A stretch of DNA of 64,000 nucleotides from Mesorhizobium sp. M9A.F.Ca.ET.002.03.1.2. GTDB taxonomy: Bacteria; Pseudomonadota; Alphaproteobacteria; Rhizobiales; Rhizobiaceae. Numbering within the stretch: the first letter of the stretch is position 1; each line of letters starts with the position of its first letter. The translations under genes were made by a program, and so were the position numbers. Location: NCBI RefSeq assembly GCF_003952365.1, contig NZ_CP034443.1, positions 4,581,001 to 4,645,000 on the forward strand, in the 5' to 3' direction. Below the pieces are notes generated by a model, which was not told the origin of the DNA, ran no database searches, and saw only the letters and a program-made list of their open reading frames with translations. Below are positions 58,248 to 64,000 of the stretch, piece after piece.

Positions 58248-58538
58248 ATGATGACGGGAACGAGACGATCAAGCGAGGGGCTCGACGCCCGCCGCCGCAA
58301 GCTTCTGTTCCGGTCCTGGCATCGCGGCATGCGCGAAATGGACCTCATTCTCGGCAGTTTCGCCGATGCGGAGATCGGCGCCTTGACCGGCGACGAACTC
58401 GACCAATATGAGAGGCTCCTCGACATTCCCGATACCGAATTCCTGGCCGTGCTCACCGGCGAACGCCCGGTTCCGGCTGATATCGACTGTGCCGTCCTGC
58501 AAAAGATCCTGGCGTCGCGCCAGGCGATGACATTCTGA
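58248..58538 (+). CDS. sdhE: Succinate dehydrogenase assembly factor SdhE
   Basis: The 96-residue protein belongs to the SdhE/DUF339 family, which helps attach FAD covalently to SdhA. The conserved RGxxE motif is in WHRGMREMDLILGSF, followed by LTGDELDQYERLLDIPDTEF. The start at 58248 is favoured by AAGGA at 58237-58241, over ATG 58221. It is followed after 13 bases by mfd in the same direction, a common arrangement in Rhizobiales, and divergent from recG. Confidence 0.92.
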   Translation: MMTGTRRSSEGLDARRRKLLFRSWHRGMREMDLILGSFADAEIGALTGDELDQYERLLDIPDTEFLAVLTGERPVPADIDCAVLQKILASRQAMTF

Positions 58539-58551
58539 AGAACGTTAATCC

Positions 58552-61500
58552 ATGAGCCTCATTCCCACCATCGGCCTGCCGAAAGGCCGCGCCGGCCAGT
58601 TCATCGTCGACGGCGTCGCCGACGGTTACGAAGCCTTCGCGCTGGTGCAGGCCGCGCACGAGATCGCGCCCGACAAGCCGGTGCTGTTCGTGGCGCGCGA
58701 CGGCCAGCGCCTGCCTTCGATCGTCGAGGCGCTTTCATTCGCCGCACCTGGCCTGCCGGTGCTCGAACTGCCGGCCTGGGATTGTCTGCCTTACGACCGC
58801 GTTTCGCCCGGCTCGGATGCCGCCGCAAGGCGGCTCGACGCGCTCACCGCGATGATCGCGCTGGCGAAGAATCCGCACCGCGCCGTTATCCTCACCACTG
58901 CCAATGCGCTGCTGCAGCGCATTCCGCCGGCAAGCCTCGTCGAGGCGCAGACATTTCACGCCAAACCCGGCAACCAGATCGACATGAATGCGCTGGTGTC
59001 GCGGCTGGAGATATCAGGTTTCGAACGCGTGCCGACCGTGCGCGGCGTTGGCGAGTTCGCGGTGCGCGGCGGCATTCTGGATCTGTTCGCACCGGGCTGG
59101 ACGGAAGCGCTCCGGCTCGATTTCTTCGGCGACACGCTGGAATCGATCCGCGTTTTCGACGCCGCCACGCAGCGCACCACCGGCCAGCGCAAATCGATGG
59201 CGCTGCAGGCGATGAGCGAGGTGGCGCTGACGCCGGAGACCATCAGCCGCTTCCGCCGCGCCTATATCGAGGCGTTTGGCGCGCCCTCGCGCGACGACGG
59301 GCTCTATGCGGCGGTCAGTGAGGGGCGGCGCTTTGCCGGCATGGAGCACTGGCTGCCGTTCTTCTACGAGCGGCTGGAGACGGTGTTCGATTATCTGCCT
59401 GATACACCTGTCGTGTTCGACCATCTGGCCCATGAGGCGCTGGCGGAGCGCCATACGCTGATCCTCGATCATTACGAGGCGCGCAGGAAACAGGCCGACG
59501 GCGCGCTGAAGGACGCCGTGCCGTACAAGCCGGTGGCGCCGGACCTGCTCTATCTGTCGCCCGAAAATCTTGTCGCTTCGCTGGGTCCACGCGAAGCGAT
59601 CGACTTCACCGCCTTCGACGCGCCGGACGTCGGAGCCAAAAAGGTCTACCATGCCGGCTCGCGGCATGGCCGCAGCTTCGTCGAGGAGCGCGCCGCCCCC
59701 AACACCAACGTCTTCGACGTCGTCGTAAAACACATCGCCGATGAGCGCGCCGCCCGCCGCCGCGTCGTCATCGCCGGCTGGACCGAAGGCTCGCTCGACC
59801 GGCTCGGCCAGATCCTGGCCGAGCATCATCTTGGCAATCTCAAACCCGTTGCAACGCTGGCCGAGGCGGAAAGGCTGGAGCCGGGGGAGGCGGCGCTCGC
59901 CGTGCTGCCGCTCGAATCCGGCTTCGAGACCGAAAAACTGGTGGTCGTCGCCGAGCAGGACATTCTGGGCGACCGGCTGATCCGTCGCTCAAAGCGCAAG
60001 AAGCGCGCTTCCGACTTCATCGCCGAGGCCTCGGCATTGTCCTCCGGCGACATCGTCGTCCACACAGACCATGGCATTGGCCGCTTCATCGGGCTGCGCA
60101 CCATCGAGGCGGTCGGTGCGCCGCATGACTGCCTCGAAATCCATTATGCCGGCGACGACCGGCTGTTCCTGCCGGTGGAGAACATCGAGCTGCTGTCGCG
60201 CTATGGTTCGGATTCGGCGGAAGCGACACTGGACAAGCTTGGCGGCGGCGCCTGGCAATCGCGCAAGGCGCGGTTGAAGCGGCGGCTGCTCGACATGGCC
60301 GGGCAGTTGATCCGCATCGCCGCCGAGCGTCAGATGCGCGCCGCCCCCGCGCTGGTGCCGGCGGACGGCCTCTATGGCGAGTTCGCCGCGCGCTTTCCCT
60401 ATGAGGAAACCGACGACCAGCAGACAGCGATCGATTCGGTCACGGACGATCTCGGCGCCGGCAAGCCGATGGACCGCCTGATCTGCGGCGATGTCGGCTT
60501 CGGCAAGACGGAAGTGGCGCTTCGCGCCGCCTTCATCGCGGCGATGGAAGGATTCCAGGTCGCGGTCGTGGTGCCGACGACGCTGTTGTCGCGGCAGCAT
60601 TTCAAGACCTTTTCGCAGCGCTTTTCCGGTCTGCCGATCCGCGTCGCCCAGGCCTCGCGGCTGGTCGGCGCCAAGGAATTGGCCGAGACCAAGAAAGGCA
60701 TCGCCGAAGGCACGGTCGATATCGTCGTCGGCACCCATGCGCTGCTCGGCGCCTCGATCTCGTTCAAGAATCTCGGCCTCCTGATCATCGACGAGGAGCA
60801 GCACTTTGGCGTCAAGCACAAGGAGCGGCTGAAGGATCTGAAGACCGATGTCCATGTGCTGACGCTGTCGGCGACGCCGATCCCGCGCACGCTGCAGCTG
60901 GCTTTGACCGGCGTGCGCGAACTGTCGCTGATCGCCACGCCGCCGGTCGACCGCATGGCGGTGCGCACCTTCATCTCGCCGTTCGACCCGCTGGTCATCC
61001 GCGAGACCCTGCTGCGCGAGCGTTACCGTGGCGGACATTCCTTCTACGTCGTGCCACGCATCAGCGATCTCTCGGAAATCCGTGATTTCCTTCATGAATC
61101 GGTGCCTGAGCTGAAAGTGGCGGTTGCCCACGGCCAGATGCCGCCCAGCGAGCTCGACAACATTATGAATGCCTTCTACGACGGCCAGTACGATGTGCTG
61201 CTGTCGACCACCATCGTCGAATCCGGCCTCGATATCCCGACCGCCAACACGCTGATCGTGCATCGCGCCGACATGTTCGGCCTGTCGCAGCTCTACCAGC
61301 TGCGCGGCCGCGTCGGCCGCTCGAAGGTGCGCGCCTATGCGCTGTTCACGCTGCCGGCCAACCGCAAGCTGACCGACACCGCCGAGCGCCGGCTGAAGGT
61401 GCTGCAGTCGCTCGACACGCTGGGCGCGGGCTTCCAGCTTGCCAGCCACGATCTCGACATCCGCGGCGCCGGCAATCTTCTCGGCGAAGAGCAGTCCGGC

Positions 61501-62049
61501 CACATCAAGGAGGTCGGCTTCGAACTCTACCAGCAGATGCTGGAGGAAGCGGTGGCCGAGGTGAAGGATTCCGGCGAGGTGCAGGACGGCGGCTGGTCGC
61601 CGCAGATCGCCGTCGGCACAGCGGTGATGATCCCGGAAAGCTATGTTCCGGATTTGCAGCTGCGGCTGGCGCTCTACCGGCGCCTTGGCGACCTCGAAAA
61701 CACCGAGGAGATCGATGCCTTCGGCGCCGAACTGATCGACCGGTTCGGACCGCTGCCGGAGGAAGTGAAGCATCTGTTGAAGATCGTCTTCATCAAGGCG
61801 CTCTGCCGCAAGGCCAATGTCGAAAAACTCGATGCCGGGCCAAAGGGCGTCGTCATCCATTTCCGCAAACGCGAGTTTTCCAATCCTGTCGGGCTGGTCA
61901 CGTTCATCGGCGAACAGGGCTCGCTGGCCAAGATCCGGCCCGATCACAGCGTCGTCTTCATCCGCGACTGGCCGAACGCCGAAAAGCGGCTGGCGGGTTC
62001 CGCGGTCGTCATGACGCAGCTGGCAAGGCTGGCGGAGAAGGCGGCTTAG
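58552..62049 (+). CDS. mfd: Transcription-repair coupling factor
   Basis: The 1165-residue protein displaces RNA polymerase stalled at DNA lesions and recruits UvrA. It has an N-terminal UvrB-like part (residues 1-340), the RNA polymerase-interaction domain with HTDHGIGRFIGL (about 505), and the RecG-like translocase motor GDVGFGKTEVALRAAF, LLIIDEEQHFGVKHKER, LSATPIPRTLQLALTG and LYQLRGRVGRSKVRAYALF. The C-terminal TRCF domain (residues 1000 on) is complete. It lies 13 bases after sdhE. No SOS box was found upstream. Confidence 0.97.
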   Translation: MSLIPTIGLPKGRAGQFIVDGVADGYEAFALVQAAHEIAPDKPVLFVARDGQRLPSIVEALSFAAPGLPVLELPAWDCLPYDRVSPGSDAAARRLDALTAMIALAKNPHRAVILTTANALLQRIPPASLVEAQTFHAKPGNQIDMNALVSRLEISGFERVPTVRGVGEFAVRGGILDLFAPGWTEALRLDFFGDTLESIRVFDAATQRTTGQRKSMALQAMSEVALTPETISRFRRAYIEAFGAPSRDDGLYAAVSEGRRFAGMEHWLPFFYERLETVFDYLPDTPVVFDHLAHEALAERHTLILDHYEARRKQADGALKDAVPYKPVAPDLLYLSPENLVASLGPREAIDFTAFDAPDVGAKKVYHAGSRHGRSFVEERAAPNTNVFDVVVKHIADERAARRRVVIAGWTEGSLDRLGQILAEHHLGNLKPVATLAEAERLEPGEAALAVLPLESGFETEKLVVVAEQDILGDRLIRRSKRKKRASDFIAEASALSSGDIVVHTDHGIGRFIGLRTIEAVGAPHDCLEIHYAGDDRLFLPVENIELLSRYGSDSAEATLDKLGGGAWQSRKARLKRRLLDMAGQLIRIAAERQMRAAPALVPADGLYGEFAARFPYEETDDQQTAIDSVTDDLGAGKPMDRLICGDVGFGKTEVALRAAFIAAMEGFQVAVVVPTTLLSRQHFKTFSQRFSGLPIRVAQASRLVGAKELAETKKGIAEGTVDIVVGTHALLGASISFKNLGLLIIDEEQHFGVKHKERLKDLKTDVHVLTLSATPIPRTLQLALTGVRELSLIATPPVDRMAVRTFISPFDPLVIRETLLRERYRGGHSFYVVPRISDLSEIRDFLHESVPELKVAVAHGQMPPSELDNIMNAFYDGQYDVLLSTTIVESGLDIPTANTLIVHRADMFGLSQLYQLRGRVGRSKVRAYALFTLPANRKLTDTAERRLKVLQSLDTLGAGFQLASHDLDIRGAGNLLGEEQSGHIKEVGFELYQQMLEEAVAEVKDSGEVQDGGWSPQIAVGTAVMIPESYVPDLQLRLALYRRLGDLENTEEIDAFGAELIDRFGPLPEEVKHLLKIVFIKALCRKANVEKLDAGPKGVVIHFRKREFSNPVGLVTFIGEQGSLAKIRPDHSVVFIRDWPNAEKRLAGSAVVMTQLARLAEKAA

Positions 62050-62232
62050 CGCGGCCTCGGCCTGAGCCTTTCGCTACAAACATTTGCGACGCTCTTCACC
62101 GCGCCGCGCCATTCGCCACACGTCCAATTCCGGTCTAGAATAGGAAATCGGCTTCGTGTATGGAGCCGCGATCCCCATATGGGATATGGGGCGAAATGGC
62201 GGGCGATGGCGCCGGCTGCATTTGTTTGACGC

Positions 62233-62276
62233 AATTCCGGACGGAAAACCGTTTCACACTTTTCCTGGAATTGCTC
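62233..62276. repeat. Palindromic element upstream of the DAHP synthase gene
   Basis: Outer arms GCAATTCC (62233-62240) and GGAATTGC (62269-62276) enclose inner arms GGAAAA (62245-62250) and TTTTCC (62262-62267), loop CCGTTTCACAC. It ends 22 bases before the ATG, inside the leader of the gene. It shares the AAAACCG...CACTTTT core with the element at 19294-19342. Confidence 0.8.
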
Positions 62277-62298
62277 GGAAAGAGCGTTGGGTGCAACG

Positions 62299-63672
62299 AT
62301 GACGAAATGGTCGCCGAATTCGTGGAGGGCAAAGCCGATCCAGCAGGTTCCTGCCTATCCGGATCTTGCCGCGCTGAAGAACACGGAAGCCCAACTCGCC
62401 ACCTTTCCGCCGCTGGTTTTTGCAGGTGAGGCACGCAAGCTGAAGAAGCAGCTTGCGGCTGTCGCTGCCGGTGACGCATTTCTTCTTCAGGGCGGCGATT
62501 GCGCCGAGAGCTTTGCCGAGCATGGCGCGGACAACATCCGCGACTTCTTCCGCGTCTTCCTGCAGATGTCGGTGGTGCTGACCTTCGCCGGCGCACAGCC
62601 GGTGGTCAAGGTCGGCCGCGTCGCCGGCCAGTTCGCCAAGCCGCGCTCGTCCGACAGCGAGACCAAGGGCGGGGTGACGCTGCCCAGCTATCGCGGCGAC
62701 ATCATCAACGGCATCGAGTTCGACGCCAAGTCGCGCATTCCCGACCCTGCACGCCAGGAGATGGCGTACCGCCAGTCGGCGGCGACGCTCAACCTGTTGC
62801 GCGCCTTCGCGCAGGGCGGCTACGCCAGCCTGGAGAACGTGCATCAATGGATGCTCGGCTTCGTGTCCGACAGTCCGCAGGGCGAGAAATACGGTGAGCT
62901 CGCCAACCGCATCACCGAGACGATGGACTTCATGAAGGCCGTCGGCATCACCTCGGAGACCAATTACGCGCTGCGCGAGACCGACTTCTACACCAGCCAC
63001 GAAGCTCTGCTGCTCGGCTACGAGGAGGCGCTGACCCGCGTCGATTCGACCTCGGGCGACTGGTACGCCACATCAGGCCACATGATCTGGATCGGCGACC
63101 GCACCCGCCAGCCCGACCATGCCCATGTCGAATACTGCCGCGGCATCAAGAACCCGCTCGGCCTGAAATGCGGCCCGTCGCTGACGCCGGACGGCCTGTT
63201 GCAGCTCATCGACCTGCTCAACCCGGAGAACGAGCCCGGCCGGCTGACGCTGATCGCGCGCTTCGGCTCCGACAAGGTCGCCGACCATCTGCCGAAGCTG
63301 GTGCGCGCGGTGAAGAAGGAAGGCCGCAGCGTGGTGTGGTCGTCGGATCCGATGCATGGCAACACCATCGAGGCCGCCGGCTACAAGACGCGGCCGTTCG
63401 ACCGCATCTTGAAGGAAGTGCAGACCTTCTTCGAGGTGCATCGCGCCGAAGGCACGCATCCGGGCGGCATCCATGTCGAGATGACCGGCAAGAACGTCAC
63501 CGAATGCACCGGTGGCGCCCGCGCCATCACCGCCGAGGAGCTGCAGGACCGCTACCACACCCATTGCGACCCGCGCCTCAATGCCGACCAGGCGATCGAA
63601 CTGGCGTTCCTGGTCTCGGACCTGCTCAAGAAGAGCCACCCGGTCCTCCACAAGCAGGCCGTCAACGGCTGA
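62299..63672 (+). CDS. aroF: Class II 3-deoxy-7-phosphoheptulonate (DAHP) synthase
   Basis: The 457-residue enzyme condenses phosphoenolpyruvate and erythrose-4-phosphate, the first step of aromatic amino acid synthesis. It is of the class II (plant-like) type: [54 protein letters not shown] and [20 protein letters not shown] are typical. Metal ligands include the Cys in GGDCAES and the His in DPMHGNT. ATG at 62299 is preferred to TTG at 62287. The symbol follows common rhizobial usage and is not decisive. Confidence 0.95.
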   Translation: MTKWSPNSWRAKPIQQVPAYPDLAALKNTEAQLATFPPLVFAGEARKLKKQLAAVAAGDAFLLQGGDCAESFAEHGADNIRDFFRVFLQMSVVLTFAGAQPVVKVGRVAGQFAKPRSSDSETKGGVTLPSYRGDIINGIEFDAKSRIPDPARQEMAYRQSAATLNLLRAFAQGGYASLENVHQWMLGFVSDSPQGEKYGELANRITETMDFMKAVGITSETNYALRETDFYTSHEALLLGYEEALTRVDSTSGDWYATSGHMIWIGDRTRQPDHAHVEYCRGIKNPLGLKCGPSLTPDGLLQLIDLLNPENEPGRLTLIARFGSDKVADHLPKLVRAVKKEGRSVVWSSDPMHGNTIEAAGYKTRPFDRILKEVQTFFEVHRAEGTHPGGIHVEMTGKNVTECTGGARAITAEELQDRYHTHCDPRLNADQAIELAFLVSDLLKKSHPVLHKQAVNG

Positions 63673-63731
63673 TTTCAGTCGCCATCGATCAAAGAAGCGC
63701 CGGAGAAATTCCCAGCGCCTAGATGGAAACG

Positions 63732-64000
63732 TCAACTGCCTCCAAGTGAGGAACCCGGACCACTGGACTGCTGATCACCGTCGGTTGTCTCCGGGTTACC
63801 TACCTTGGCGCTTGCCATATTCTTGAGAGCTCGGATCACTCTATGCCGTGGTTCCATGCGCTCATGAAGCACTCGAACGACAATGACGCCGATCGTATCA
63901 TCCGAAAGGCGGCCCTTCATATAATAAAGGCAATGCGCAGCACCTCCGCGCCTTCTCGCAGCGATCTCCAGGTGCAGCAGTCGAACACCCGCGGCGAGTT
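63732..64000 (-). CDS. ParE/RelE-type toxin, 3' part (5' end outside window)
   Basis: The minus-strand frame is open from the right edge of the window to the TGA at 63732, about 88 residues, with no start needed inside. The segment HCLYYMKGRLSDDTIGVIVV then RVLHERMEPRH is the conserved end of ParE toxins (strand with a basic pair, then the RVLHERMD-type motif). A tail of about 25 residues after that motif is not typical of the family. The upstream residues LAAGVRLLHLEIAARRRGG also fit. The start codon, and the usual antitoxin gene upstream of it, lie beyond 64000. Confidence 0.75.
   Translation of the reverse strand, partial: LAAGVRLLHLEIAARRRGGAAHCLYYMKGRLSDDTIGVIVVRVLHERMEPRHRVIRALKNMASAKVGNPETTDGDQQSSGPGSSLGGS

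Overview
The window is an ordinary piece of chromosome from a high-GC alphaproteobacterium of the order Rhizobiales, most likely Mesorhizobium or a close relative. The evidence is the DivK-PleD pair, a LexA box of the alphaproteobacterial form GTTC-N7-GTTC, rhizobial intergenic palindromes, Omp31-like porins and several small families typical of the order (DUF3572, DUF2336, SdhE next to mfd, DUF983 after rnr). I see no rRNA, tRNA, CRISPR array, prophage or intact insertion sequence. Both edges cut genes: the 3' part of thrS on the left and the 3' part of a ParE-like toxin gene on the right.

Layout. 1-10.4 kb: thrS end, an acyltransferase, an exported protein, a nitroreductase/flavoprotein pair, a CitE-like lyase with a MaoC-like hydratase, a DUF2336 protein, a porin-like protein and parE. 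10.6-16.5 kb: a membrane diguanylate cyclase and the gcvT-gcvH-gcvP operon, led by a tandem glycine riboswitch and an operator-like palindrome at a putative promoter. 16.6-24.2 kb: a TAT-exported molybdopterin oxidoreductase with its cytochrome b partner, DUF1345, an exported caspase-like protease, a beta-barrel protein, and an operon of glutathione-dependent formaldehyde dehydrogenase, an unrecognised small protein and a DUF188 protein. 24.3-30.3 kb: the biotin carboxylase subunit gene pccA and dnaE, separated by an IS630 remnant and a possible small RNA. 30.3-39.6 kb: a methyltransferase, a DMT permease, dinB with a LexA box, HAD/DUF3572, and divK-pleD. 39.9-49.1 kb: a leftward cluster topA-rnr-DUF983-nudix-MFS-(NIF3-like domain)-rpmG. 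49.3-64 kb: ccdA, glmU, glmS, an orphan higA, DUF502, recG, sdhE, mfd, class II DAHP synthase and the toxin fragment.

Functional themes are replication and repair (parE, dnaE, dinB, topA, recG, mfd), RNA and translation (thrS, rnr, rpmG), cell-wall amino sugars (glmU, glmS), C1 and glycine metabolism (gcv, formaldehyde dehydrogenase) and cell-cycle or c-di-GMP signalling (divK, pleD, one further GGDEF protein). The least explained signals lie between genes: mosaic palindromes sharing a loop core, a pair of mutually exclusive hairpins upstream of a porin gene, a strand-specific terminator with a promoter beside a transposase scar, and a large palindrome next to an orphan antitoxin. I found no convincing new multi-gene system; the most original coding candidates are the formaldehyde dehydrogenase-linked small protein and the exported caspase-like protein.
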